Positions 17,508 through 25,570 of a DNA stretch of 64,000 nucleotides are shown here, piece after piece. The stretch covers positions 186,001 to 250,000 of the forward strand of contig NZ_JADCNK010000006.1 of NCBI RefSeq assembly GCF_014947265.1, read 5' to 3'. This stretch comes from Pedobacter sp014947265. GTDB lineage: Bacteria > Bacteroidota > Bacteroidia > Sphingobacteriales > Sphingobacteriaceae. A program made the translations under genes and the position numbers. The notes under the pieces were generated by a model. That model saw only the letters and a program-made list of their open reading frames with translations, did not search any database and was not told the DNA's origin. The stretch's first letter is position 1. Each line of letters opens with the position of its first letter.

Positions 17508-17969
17508 ATGCCAAATACCTATACCCAACTACACATTCAGTTTGTTTTTGCTGTTAAATTTCGTGCTTCATTAATTCGTCCGGAGTGGAAAGAAAGGCTA
17601 TTAAAATATCTCACAGGAATATTTCAGGCAAATAACCATAAAATGATACAGATTAATTGTATGCCCGATCATATTCACATTTTTATTGGTATGCGGCCAC
17701 ATCAGTCTATTTCTAGCCTTATTCAAAATGTAAAGACAGAAAGTTCTAAATGGATTAATGACCAGCGATTTTGTAAAACAAAATTTGCCTGGCAAGAAGG
17801 TTATGCTGCATTTTCATATTCGAAAAGCCATATTCAACAGGTCATTCAATACATTCAAAACCAGGAACAGCACCATAAAAAGGAGAGCTTTTTACAGGAG
17901 TACACCCGTTTCTTAAAAACGTTTGAGATTGAATACGAAGAAAGATATATCTTCAAAGAACCAGAATAA
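17508..17969 (+). CDS. IS200/IS605-family Y1 transposase (TnpA, REP-associated type candidate)
   Basis: This 153-residue protein is a single-domain HUH transposase. It has the metal-binding H55-I-H57 in 'MPDHIHIFIG', the catalytic tyrosine Y115 followed by Q119 in 'QVIQYIQNQEQHH', and 'WQEGYAAFSYSKS' before it. Enzymes of this family cut and rejoin single-stranded DNA at hairpins through a 5'-phosphotyrosine. The frame is intact. No tnpB lies beside it. The upstream 1.1 kb holds GTAG-hairpin modules and a tandem array, so it may be a domesticated REP-associated transposase rather than an active IS200 element (inference). Confidence 0.92.
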   Translation: MPNTYTQLHIQFVFAVKFRASLIRPEWKERLLKYLTGIFQANNHKMIQINCMPDHIHIFIGMRPHQSISSLIQNVKTESSKWINDQRFCKTKFAWQEGYAAFSYSKSHIQQVIQYIQNQEQHHKKESFLQEYTRFLKTFEIEYEERYIFKEPE

Positions 17970-17977
17970 TTTATTAT

Positions 17978-17985
17978 TATCTTTG
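17978..17985 (+). promoter_or_regulatory. Candidate -7 box for the acyltransferase gene
   Basis: TATCTTTG is an exact TAnnTTTG match placed 20 bases before the acyltransferase ATG and just after the transposase stop. No good TTTG -33 box is visible at the right distance. Confidence 0.35.
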
Positions 17986-18004
17986 CCACGTATTAATCAA
18001 CCAA

Positions 18005-18763
18005 ATGAGCAAGCTTTTCGGATATATTTTAAGCCCTATATTTTATATTTTCTTTGGATTAACACTTTGCATCTTCCATCCTATACAATGGCTTTGTTTT
18101 AAGCTTTTTGGATATAAAGCGCACAAGGTTTCGGTAGATATCCTTAATTTTTTTCTAACCTACTGCCAGATTTTCCTTTTCAATTCAGTCAGTTTTAAAA
18201 ATGAATACGATCTGCCAACAGATAGACCGATTATTTTTGCTGCAAACCACCAGAGCATGTACGACATCCCTTCGTTAATTTGGTTCTTAAGGAAACACAG
18301 TGCAAAATTCATCTCTAAAATTGAGCTTACTAAAGGTATTCCATCCATATCCATTAACCTGCGCTTAGGCGGTGGGGCAAACATCAACCGGAAAGACAAT
18401 AAGCAATCCATCTCTGAAATCATAAAACTTGGCCGAAGAATGAAAGAAAATAACTGGAGTACTGTTATCTTCCCAGAGGGAACACGGGCAAAAGACGGTC
18501 AGTTGAAAACCTTTCAATTTGGAGGTATTGCTACCATATTAAAAGTAGTTCCTAATGCTTTGATCGTTCCGGTGGCGATAGAAAATTCATGGAAAATTGT
18601 CCGCTTTGGTATGTTTCCCCTAACCACAGGTAATGTCTTAAAATGGACCGTTTTAAAACCAATAGAACCGGGCGCAAAAACAGCAAACGATATTACTTTG
18701 GAAGTAGAAAACGAAATCAGGAAAGTTCTAGGTCAACCAATGGCGCAACCAGCTACTTTATAA
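18005..18763 (+). CDS. 1-acyl-sn-glycerol-3-phosphate acyltransferase (PlsC family)
   Basis: The 252-residue membrane-bound acyltransferase keeps the catalytic motif H82-QSMY-D87 ('NHQSMYDIPS') and the substrate motif F156-P-E-G-T-R161 ('IFPEGTRAKDG'). A hydrophobic N-terminal helix pair (about residues 5-36) anchors it. It transfers an acyl chain to lysophosphatidic acid to make phosphatidic acid, a step of phospholipid synthesis. It stands just after the Y1 transposase but has its own probable promoter. Confidence 0.92.
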   Translation: MSKLFGYILSPIFYIFFGLTLCIFHPIQWLCFKLFGYKAHKVSVDILNFFLTYCQIFLFNSVSFKNEYDLPTDRPIIFAANHQSMYDIPSLIWFLRKHSAKFISKIELTKGIPSISINLRLGGGANINRKDNKQSISEIIKLGRRMKENNWSTVIFPEGTRAKDGQLKTFQFGGIATILKVVPNALIVPVAIENSWKIVRFGMFPLTTGNVLKWTVLKPIEPGAKTANDITLEVENEIRKVLGQPMAQPATL

Positions 18764-18784
18764 TTTTATTAATCTCATTAAGGA

Positions 18785-18945
18785 TCCTTCAATTTCGACA
18801 CCATAGATAGATTTCCATAGAATGGTCGTCCTATCGATCCTATATCTATCGGATGTAGCGCAGCGAAATGGATAGATCTTTTGTACCAAGTATTGAAATC
18901 AACTTTAAAGATTTCTCCACTACGGTCGAAATGACGATTCGTGGC
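18785..18945. repeat. Dispersed intergenic repeat with inverted halves
   Basis: 'TGTAGCGCAGCGAAATGG' and 'ATAGATCT' near 18853-18880, and the inverted 'GATTTCTCCACTACGGTCG' with 'AAATGACG' near 18910-18937, match the GTCATYTCGACTG...AGAGATCT family also present at 2316, 50823 and 61178. It lies at the 3' junction of the acyltransferase and the response regulator. Confidence 0.6.
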
Positions 18946-18984
18946 CATGGCCTTCCCTCTTCCATTTCACATCTTACATATTTC

Positions 18985-19734
18985 CTAAATATTCTTATTT
19001 CCAATCACCCTGAAAAATTCATCGCGGTAAGTATCTCCAACCGGAATAATTTTTTGGTTGATGGTAATGCGGCTACGCTCAATACTTTCAATCTTATCTA
19101 CCGCTACAATATAAGATTTGTGCACCCGGATAAACTGACTTTGAGGCAAAGCTTCCTCCATCTTTTTCATGCTTTGTAACGTAATTACACGTTCATCCTT
19201 TGTAAAAATTGAAATGTAATCTTTTAAACCTTCTATGAATAAAATATCGTGCAGATAGATTTTTTGAATCTTATGTTCCGTTTTCACAAAAATATAATCC
19301 TGAACAGGGTTTGGTGAGCCAGAAAATGGTGCTGGAGTAACAATCGGCTGGGCCACACTGGCAGGAGTTTCAACCGGTTTTACCTGATTGTGAACTTTTT
19401 CTACCGCTTTATAAAAACGGTCGAATGCAATTGGCTTTAACAGGTAATCTGAAACATTAAGGTCGTAACTTTCTAAAGCATACTGTGGGTAAGCGGTAGT
19501 TAATATATAGTGACATTTATTACCGGCAATTTTTAAAAACTGGATTCCGGTTAATTCAGGCATCTGAATATCTAAAAACACAAGATCAATCCCTCCGCCC
19601 TGAACAATCTGTAAAGCTTCAATAGGGTTTTCGCATCTTTTAACCATGGTTAAAAAAGGTACTTTCGAAATATAATCCTGTAGAATGTCAAGCGCCAGAG
19701 GCTCATCATCAACAACAATGCAGTTTAAGTTCAT
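18985..19734 (-). CDS. LytTR-type response regulator
   Basis: The 249-residue protein has an N-terminal receiver domain with acidic pocket D9-D10, phosphoacceptor D55 ('LVFLDIQMPE') and conserved K ('LLKPIAFDRF'). A Pro-rich linker (about 125-147) is followed by a LytTR DNA-binding domain ('IFVKTEHKIQKIYLHDILFI', 'FIRVHKSYIVAVDKI'). LytTR regulators bind direct repeats upstream of target genes. The partner kinase gene lies 55 bases upstream on the same strand. The divergent ABC exporter cluster beyond the kinase is a plausible target. Confidence 0.95.
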   Translation of the reverse strand: MNLNCIVVDDEPLALDILQDYISKVPFLTMVKRCENPIEALQIVQGGGIDLVFLDIQMPELTGIQFLKIAGNKCHYILTTAYPQYALESYDLNVSDYLLKPIAFDRFYKAVEKVHNQVKPVETPASVAQPIVTPAPFSGSPNPVQDYIFVKTEHKIQKIYLHDILFIEGLKDYISIFTKDERVITLQSMKKMEEALPQSQFIRVHKSYIVAVDKIESIERSRITINQKIIPVGDTYRDEFFRVIGNKNI

Positions 19735-19789
19735 TTTAGGTTATTATTTTAATTAATGATTTTTAATCCAGGTAAGGTTAGTTCCCGGA

Positions 19790-20821
19790 TTATATGTCAA
19801 TCATCAGTTCGCAGGTATAATGGGTAGCCGAATTTACAACATTTAATTTATATCTATCAGGATAAACCAATTGTAATCGTCGTTCTACATTGGTTAAACC
19901 AACTCCACCCTGTGCATCTTTATTCTGTTGGTTCTTTTTGTTCAATACACTAAAATGCAAAATTTTCTGATTGGCAATAATATTGATTTTTACCGGTTCA
20001 GCCGGATCGGTTACCACACCATGTTTAAATGCATTTTCCACAAACGAAATCAGCATTAAAGGAACGATTTTTTGATTGTCAATTTCGCCGTTTAAAGTAA
20101 GTTCTATATAGGCACCATCTTTAAACCTTATTTTTTGCAGTTCAATATAACTTGTTAAATAATCTACCTCCTTGCTTAATGCTACAGTTGGTGTATTGCT
20201 TTCATAGATCATGTAACGCATAATCTCAGAAAGCTTCATAATCGCATCGGCTGTTTTATCCGATTTTTGATAGGCCAGCGAATAGATGTTATTAAGCGAA
20301 TTAAAAAGAAAATGTGGGTTTAACTGCGACTTTAAAAACTGAAGCTCCATCTCGCGGCGCTCACTTTCTAAATTGCGCTGAATTCTTTCACTTGCAAACC
20401 AATCAATAGTGAATTTAATTATACAGCTCGAGACCAGGAAAAAACCAATTATAAAAACCGTATTGATAGCAAAATTATTAACAGACATATTATGGCTTTT
20501 GCCATCGAAGGTATAACGAAGCATCTCCTCGGGGTTTAAAACAGCGATAACAGTTTTAACAAGTGTTGCAACAACAATTAAAAGAATAAATGACAGGACA
20601 TATAACCAGTACTTTTTTCTCTTTTTGATCAGTGATGGGATCAGAAAAATATAATTGATATAAAATACAGAAACATTAACGATGCCAAAAACAAAATACG
20701 ACAGAAAGTAATCTTTCATGGTACGCTTTTCGCTCCCCATCATAGATATAACTATAATAAGAAGGCATATAAATCCCCAAAAAATAGCATGTAGTATTAA
20801 AGGTCCCCTACTTTGTTTCAT
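19790..20821 (-). CDS. LytS/YehU-type sensor histidine kinase
   Basis: From the ATG at 20821 the protein has 343 residues and begins 'MKQSRGPLILHAIFWG', the family's usual start. A longer frame to 20965 exists but adds an unlikely N-terminus. Four transmembrane helices fill the first 150 residues or so, followed by the His_kinase motif 'QLNPHFLFNSLNNIYSLAYQ' with the phosphorylated histidine, and a HATPase domain ('SFVENAFKHGVV', 'GGVGLTNVERRL'). It senses through its membrane part, as it has no periplasmic domain of note. It pairs with the LytTR regulator downstream. Confidence 0.93.
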   Translation of the reverse strand: MKQSRGPLILHAIFWGFICLLIIVISMMGSEKRTMKDYFLSYFVFGIVNVSVFYINYIFLIPSLIKKRKKYWLYVLSFILLIVVATLVKTVIAVLNPEEMLRYTFDGKSHNMSVNNFAINTVFIIGFFLVSSCIIKFTIDWFASERIQRNLESERREMELQFLKSQLNPHFLFNSLNNIYSLAYQKSDKTADAIMKLSEIMRYMIYESNTPTVALSKEVDYLTSYIELQKIRFKDGAYIELTLNGEIDNQKIVPLMLISFVENAFKHGVVTDPAEPVKINIIANQKILHFSVLNKKNQQNKDAQGGVGLTNVERRLQLVYPDRYKLNVVNSATHYTCELMIDI

Positions 20822-21081
20822 TCGATATCTATTAAATTCTAATGAATGCCAATATGCACTAACAAAAAGCATATCATTCAAGCCACAAAATAAATAAAGT
20901 TTTATCGATTTACTCATACAATCTACCAACAGGCATTTTTTTTCTACGAACGGCCCAATAGGCAAATTTTATCGACAAACGCCAAAAACGTCTGTTGATC
21001 TATAATCTTGAACACTTGGTATAATAGATTTTAGCAGGTTGTTTTTCTTCAGTTTCTTTGAATCATCAAAACGAAAACAAA

Positions 21082-21339
21082 ATGAAAACATCATCAGCAA
21101 TCAACTTCAAAAATCAAACAGTAATTACTGATGGTCTTTTCGCAACCTCTCAAATAAAACTATCGATCATGAAAAAATTAGCAAACACCTCGCCATTTTT
21201 ACTTTTATTATTACCTGTATTTATGATGATTATTTTAACGCTTACCGTTAACACCAATCAGAATGATGCCGAAATAGCTGTAAAAACTACAAAAACATCT
21301 GGTTCTATTGTGAAACAGGCAACTGCTATTTTCAAATAG
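21082..21339 (+). CDS. Small membrane protein ahead of an ABC exporter, unknown
   Basis: From the ATG at 21082 it has 85 residues; a TTG at 21058 would add eight. The centre holds one hydrophobic helix ('FLLLLLPVFMMIILTLTV') followed by a polar tail with Thr, Lys and Ala. An internal ATG giving 'MKKLANTSPFLLLLL' could be the true start, which would make a 56-residue single-pass protein. It ends five bases before the ABC ATPase gene, so it belongs to the same operon. It could be an exporter subunit, a sensor partner or a signal precursor, and I do not recognise it. Confidence 0.55.
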   Translation: MKTSSAINFKNQTVITDGLFATSQIKLSIMKKLANTSPFLLLLLPVFMMIILTLTVNTNQNDAEIAVKTTKTSGSIVKQATAIFK

Positions 21340-21344
21340 GAATA

Positions 21345-22253
21345 ATGGGTAATTACGCTATCGAAACCGTAGGTCTGAACTTTAACTTTGGCAACCAGGC
21401 TATAGTAAAAGATTTATCGTTACAAGTACCAAAAGGGAGCATTTATGGTTTTTTAGGCCCTAATGGGGCAGGGAAAACAACAACCATAAAAATCCTGTTG
21501 AACCTGCTGAAGTCGCCAGCCGACCAGGTATTTATATTTGGTAAGGAAATAAACAGTAATCGCATCGCGATTCTTAAACGCATAGGTGCTTTGGTTGAAC
21601 AACCAGCCATTTATGGTCATTTAACAGGAAAAGAAAACCTGGTTAACCGTTGTATCCTGTTAGGCATTAAAAAAGCAAAAGCTGATGAAATGCTATCGCT
21701 AGTGGGCTTGGCAGAAGCCGCAAATAAAAAAGCCAGCAAATATTCGTTGGGTATGAAACAGCGGCTAGGCATTGCGCAGGCACTAATTTCAGATCCTGAA
21801 TTACTGCTATTGGATGAACCTACCAATGGTTTAGATCCAAATGGCATTATCGAAGTTCGGAACCTGATGATCGATTTAGCCACAAAACACCAAAAAACAA
21901 TATTGGTTTCAAGCCATTTATTGGCCGAAATAGAAAGAACAGCAACCCATGTTGGCATTATAAACAAAGGTCAATTATTATTTCAGGGCACGATTAACGA
22001 ACTTCATCTACTCAGCAAACCGATGCTCCAAATCGAGGTCGATAATACCGAAAGTGCAGGTACTTTTTTAACAAATTCTGGTTATGAAATTGTCGCAAAA
22101 ACAGATAAGATGATCACCCTGCCATATGCTTCATCACAAAAAAGTGGAGAACTAAACACATTGTTGATCCAAAATGGTTTTACGGTGAGCAGTCTTTATC
22201 AGCAACGAAAAGATCTGGAAAATTTATTCCTGGATATTACTAAAACAAACTAA
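21345..22253 (+). CDS. ABC transporter ATP-binding protein (BcrA/lantibiotic-protection type)
   Basis: The 302-residue protein has one nucleotide-binding domain with Walker A 'GPNGAGKT' (residues 38-45), signature 'YSLGMKQRLG' (133-142), Walker B 'LLLLDEP' (153-159) and H-loop H191 ('VSSHLLAEIE'). The layout and length, with an extra C-terminal domain of about 80 residues, resemble ATPases that protect against bacitracin or lantibiotics. It precedes the permease gene by one base. The divergent LytS/LytTR system makes envelope-stress-induced export plausible (inference). Confidence 0.9.
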   Translation: MGNYAIETVGLNFNFGNQAIVKDLSLQVPKGSIYGFLGPNGAGKTTTIKILLNLLKSPADQVFIFGKEINSNRIAILKRIGALVEQPAIYGHLTGKENLVNRCILLGIKKAKADEMLSLVGLAEAANKKASKYSLGMKQRLGIAQALISDPELLLLDEPTNGLDPNGIIEVRNLMIDLATKHQKTILVSSHLLAEIERTATHVGIINKGQLLFQGTINELHLLSKPMLQIEVDNTESAGTFLTNSGYEIVAKTDKMITLPYASSQKSGELNTLLIQNGFTVSSLYQQRKDLENLFLDITKTN

Positions 22254-22254
22254 C

Positions 22255-23052
22255 ATGCACGCTCTTTATATTTCTTTAGTATCAGAATTTTACAAATCCC
22301 GAAAAACTTTAGCTTTCTGGGCAGCCATATTATTACCTATTATTATTTGCAGTTTAATCAGCTTTGGCTTTTATTACGACGCTGAAAAAATCATCGCCAA
22401 CCATTACCCTCCAATGCTCTTATGGGCTAATTATAGCGGTGCAGCACTCGGCGTAATGGGATTTTTGATCATGCCCTTTTATGTCATATTCATGGCCTTT
22501 TCAGTCAATAATATCGAGCATAAAAACGATACCTGGAAAATGTTATTTGCCCAACCCTTAAATAAATTTTCGATTTATGCGGCAAAATACCTTTATGCAA
22601 TATTGTTAATATTCATCTGCTTATTCTTATTTGCTACACTTACTTACACATTTGGCCACATATTACAGGTATTAATCCCTAAGTTTAATTTTAATCAATA
22701 CAACCCATCAAATATTCTGATTAACTCCTACGCTAAATTATTTTTAGCTTCTTTAGGCATTTTATCGCTACAGTTTATATTAAGTTTGTTATGGAGCGAT
22801 TTCCTTAAACCAATGGGCATTGGTTTTGTTGGCACCATTATGGGCATTATTACGGCAAATGTAGGCTGGAAATATGCCTACCTTATCCCCTATTCGCTAC
22901 CAACACTGGCTTTAAGAATAACGAAAGTGAAAAAAGGTGCTGATCCATTAGCTTTCCCTGTTTTTACGCAAGAAATATGGACAAGTTTGATTTATGCTTC
23001 GGTTCTTTTCATCATTGGCTATTTTATCGTAACCAAAAAGAGTATAAAGTAA
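22255..23052 (+). CDS. ABC-2 type permease
   Basis: The 265-residue protein has six predicted transmembrane helices and the ABC-2 permease start 'LVSEFYKSRKTLAFWAAIL'. It is paired with the ATPase immediately upstream, with a one-base gap between stop and ATG, so the two form the exporter. Similar permeases (MutE/EpiE/BcrB group) belong to peptide-antibiotic protection systems. The substrate is not deducible from sequence. A strong hairpin terminator follows. Confidence 0.85.
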   Translation: MHALYISLVSEFYKSRKTLAFWAAILLPIIICSLISFGFYYDAEKIIANHYPPMLLWANYSGAALGVMGFLIMPFYVIFMAFSVNNIEHKNDTWKMLFAQPLNKFSIYAAKYLYAILLIFICLFLFATLTYTFGHILQVLIPKFNFNQYNPSNILINSYAKLFLASLGILSLQFILSLLWSDFLKPMGIGFVGTIMGIITANVGWKYAYLIPYSLPTLALRITKVKKGADPLAFPVFTQEIWTSLIYASVLFIIGYFIVTKKSIK

Positions 23053-23110
23053 TCCCGCTTAAATCATCAACAGAATTCAAAGTATAACCGAATAAACATA
23101 CCTACAAACA

Positions 23111-23152
23111 AAAGCCTGCTAATTTGACTTTAGTATCAAATAGCAGGCTTTG
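23111..23152. terminator. Hairpin terminator between the ABC permease and the HTH gene
   Basis: AAAGCCTGCTAATTTGA (23111-23127) and TCAAATAGCAGGCTTT (23136-23151) pair over 16 bp with one bulged A. It sits between convergent genes and probably ends both transcripts. Confidence 0.75.
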
Positions 23153-23188
23153 CTGTTTAGAATGAGAGGTTATACGTATCTTTAACTC

Positions 23189-23419
23189 TTATAGAGATAA
23201 TATTCTTTCTTTGAATGCCCAGACAATTAACTGATAAGAATTTTTAAGGTCGAGCTTTCTTACCATGTTTCTTCTGTGTGTATTAACCGTATGCTCACTA
23301 ATAAAAAGCATTGAGCCAATTTCTTTACTGTTGTAACCCAGTGATAACAGGTGTACAATCTCAACCTCCCTTTCGCTGATCGAACCATGATTTTCCTGTA
23401 GTAGGATATTGTTTATCAT
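23189..23419 (-). CDS. Stand-alone LuxR-type HTH protein
   Basis: The 76-residue protein is almost entirely one GerE/LuxR helix-turn-helix ('ISEREVEIVHLLSLGYNSKE', 'FISEHTVNTHRRNMVRKL'), with no receiver or ligand domain. It resembles the C-terminal domain of the NarL-type regulator at 26331. Small HTH-only proteins of this kind usually bind DNA as dimers. Its signal and targets are unknown. The upstream gap of 292 bases to the next gene has a hairpin GACTTAT-N-ATAAGTC near 23471-23490 and no other clear feature. Confidence 0.85.
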   Translation of the reverse strand: MINNILLQENHGSISEREVEIVHLLSLGYNSKEIGSMLFISEHTVNTHRRNMVRKLDLKNSYQLIVWAFKERILSL

Positions 23420-23711
23420 TTTTGAAAGAATTTAAATTTTAATTATAAGATTAATCGGCTTCGTCATCAAATAGACTTATTTTTAAATAAGTCCAAAAAT
23501 TGAGTTTATTAAGGATAGATTGAGTTTGTTTTTCGCAGTGCAAATTTTTGATCTGCTACTGTATACCAAAAGTAGTGCTACGCCATAGTTCACCGATATC
23601 GCAAAAAACCTTAAATAAAAGGGTATTTTTACGGTATATTTTGTGTTTTATTAAATTCTTGATTAAATCATCTGTTTTACATAAATTTATAGAAACTTAA
23701 ATTCTTAAACT

Positions 23712-24299
23712 ATGATAAAAGAACTTGAAAAAATTATCCTCTATGATGAATTACTAAGTCCAACAGACCAACAGTTGAGGAGCGATCTAACTGATAAAGA
23801 GGGATCTTTTGGCAATTCAGTTGAATTTATTGAAGACCTAAAGGAAGAAGGGTCTAATCCTGTTACATTAGAGATTGCTGAACAGATGAAAGCAGCTTAT
23901 AAAAGCAATCAAATTGGGCCAAAAGGTAGCTATACAGAGCATGTTTGGTTTCCTGCTAACCAAATACTTAAAATGGCTCAGAATATTATCGAACATGGAG
24001 GTGATGGCTTAAGAATTCATTTTGGAAGATATAATGAAGAAATAATCGATCAAATTAATGCACTGCCTTACGGCAAGAAAATTCCAGAGAATTACAAAGA
24101 TATGAACACTTTAATACTTGCCGTAACTAAAAATATAGATGGAATAGCTAAAAGCGATTATTTTGAGCCCACACCAAAAATCAATAAATTAACAAAAAAC
24201 ACAGTATTTGTTTTTAAATCTACAAAAAATGTATATTTAGAGAACAGGGGCTGTGTGTATCCACCCGACGAGAGTGCTAGTCTATCTGGGTTTTTTTAA
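23712..24299 (+). CDS. Unknown protein, paralogue of the next gene
   Basis: This 195-residue soluble protein has no signal peptide. Residues of about 65-160 share a clear pattern with the neighbour at 24416: 'YTEHVWFPANQI', 'HGGDGLRIHFGRYNEEIIDQ', 'YGKKIP', 'MNTLILAVTK' and 'DYF'. Both keep a Cys in the C-terminal tail ('NRGCVYPPDES'). The first 60 residues have no counterpart in the paralogue. It is 116 bases upstream of it and has its own presumed promoter. I do not recognise a named family. The conserved GGDG-R-I-x-F-G core may be a ligand-binding or enzymatic fold. Confidence 0.75.
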   Translation: MIKELEKIILYDELLSPTDQQLRSDLTDKEGSFGNSVEFIEDLKEEGSNPVTLEIAEQMKAAYKSNQIGPKGSYTEHVWFPANQILKMAQNIIEHGGDGLRIHFGRYNEEIIDQINALPYGKKIPENYKDMNTLILAVTKNIDGIAKSDYFEPTPKINKLTKNTVFVFKSTKNVYLENRGCVYPPDESASLSGFF

Positions 24300-24415
24300 C
24301 AAATTATTTTTTTGCAAGTTAATATCTTGCTAATAAAAATATTTAAATCAAGCTACTGAATATTTACTGTCAATAAATTAAAAAATTATAATTTAGTTTA
24401 TTAATTCATCAAATA

Positions 24416-24868
24416 ATGTTAGAAAAAGATCCCAGTAACAACACAACAAACACAATACCAATAAGCATTGCCAGCCAAATGACAGCCGTTTTTCGCAAAA
24501 ACCAAAACGCAGAAAAAGGTACTTTTACCGAAGCAGCTTGGTTTCCCGCCGAACAAATTACATCTTTAACAAAAAAGATGACTGAATTTGGTGGCGACGG
24601 CATTAGAATTTACTTTGGCCAATACACCGACGACATCATTAACCAGATCAACAAACTCGGCTATGGAGACAAAATCCCTTCAACCTATGCAGGAATGAAT
24701 ACTTTACTGCTTGTGGTAACTAAAATAATTGATGGCAAGCCCCGCACTGATTATTTTATAAACAAAGCCACCGAATACGGTGATCCAATATCACAGCCAA
24801 CCGATCCAGATAACAGGGCTCAACTATGTCCACAGGTATGTGATGATGAAAGTAGATTAATGCTATAA
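24416..24868 (+). CDS. Unknown protein, paralogue of the previous gene
   Basis: The 150-residue protein shares with the gene before it 'TFTEAAWFPAEQI', 'FGGDGIRIYFGQYTDDIINQ', 'YGDKIPSTYAGMNTLLLVVT' and 'DYF'. The tail ends in 'CPQVCDDES', a Cys-x3-Cys with acidic residues, which could bind a metal or form a disulfide. It is first in an apparent four-gene operon: six bases to the membrane protein, which overlaps the histidine kinase, which is followed by a response regulator. A link to sensing is suggested by position only. Confidence 0.75.
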   Translation: MLEKDPSNNTTNTIPISIASQMTAVFRKNQNAEKGTFTEAAWFPAEQITSLTKKMTEFGGDGIRIYFGQYTDDIINQINKLGYGDKIPSTYAGMNTLLLVVTKIIDGKPRTDYFINKATEYGDPISQPTDPDNRAQLCPQVCDDESRLML

Positions 24869-24874
24869 TTTAAA

Positions 24875-25570
24875 ATGACGGAAAAAACCGTTTTACATTT
24901 TGATATACCAACAGCTTTAAAACTTATTGTACCAACCAGTAGCTCATACATTGAGCTACTGTGCTTTTTTTTTGCCATCTATTTTTTAGCAAAAGATAAG
25001 TCAATATTTTGGCGCGTAACCATGTGGTACATCGTGCTAGTAATGCTAACGGAAATAGTTGGAAGGTATTTTGCGATAAGATATCACACCAATTTATTCA
25101 TTTATAATATTTATACCGTATTTGAAATTTCTTATATTACATACGGCTTATATAATTTTATAAAACAGTACACCAATATAAAGTATTGGCTAATTGCAAC
25201 ATACTCGGCAATAATGCTCATCTACATTGGTTATACCTCTGTAAATGGAATAAATGTATATAATGTTTTAACAGTAAGCGTGATGTCAGTAATCTTTGTT
25301 ATTTATGGATTATTATATTTTCTCCTGCTACTTAAAGATGAAGATTTTATTGATTTAAAATTTCATCCTGCATTTTGGTGGGTTGGCGGAACATTGATAT
25401 TTTATTTCGGGAGTACGCTTGCCAATTTTTTTGACGATATTATCCAGGATAAATTTTTAGGAAAATATAATACCCGCCTGATCATCTATACCACATTAAA
25501 CCTTTTTTTATATGGCTTTTGGGCCTATTCTTTTATATGCAGAGCTCGTCAACGGAAAACATGTCATTAA
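24875..25570 (+). CDS. Polytopic membrane protein of unknown function
   Basis: The 231-residue protein has about six or seven hydrophobic helices spread over its length ('YIELLCFFFAIYFLA', 'MLIYIGYTSV', 'FVIYGLLYFLLLL', 'WVGGTLIFYFGSTLAN') and few charged loops. No catalytic motif is recognised. It overlaps the start of the histidine kinase gene. The order membrane protein then kinase then regulator suggests a membrane sensor that feeds signals to the kinase, which itself has only one helix. Confidence 0.8.
   Translation: MTEKTVLHFDIPTALKLIVPTSSSYIELLCFFFAIYFLAKDKSIFWRVTMWYIVLVMLTEIVGRYFAIRYHTNLFIYNIYTVFEISYITYGLYNFIKQYTNIKYWLIATYSAIMLIYIGYTSVNGINVYNVLTVSVMSVIFVIYGLLYFLLLLKDEDFIDLKFHPAFWWVGGTLIFYFGSTLANFFDDIIQDKFLGKYNTRLIIYTTLNLFLYGFWAYSFICRARQRKTCH

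Noticed and set aside
18868..19179. 103-codon plus-strand frame antisense to the LytTR gene
   Set aside because: It starts in a repeat and then mirrors the well-supported regulator gene on the other strand.
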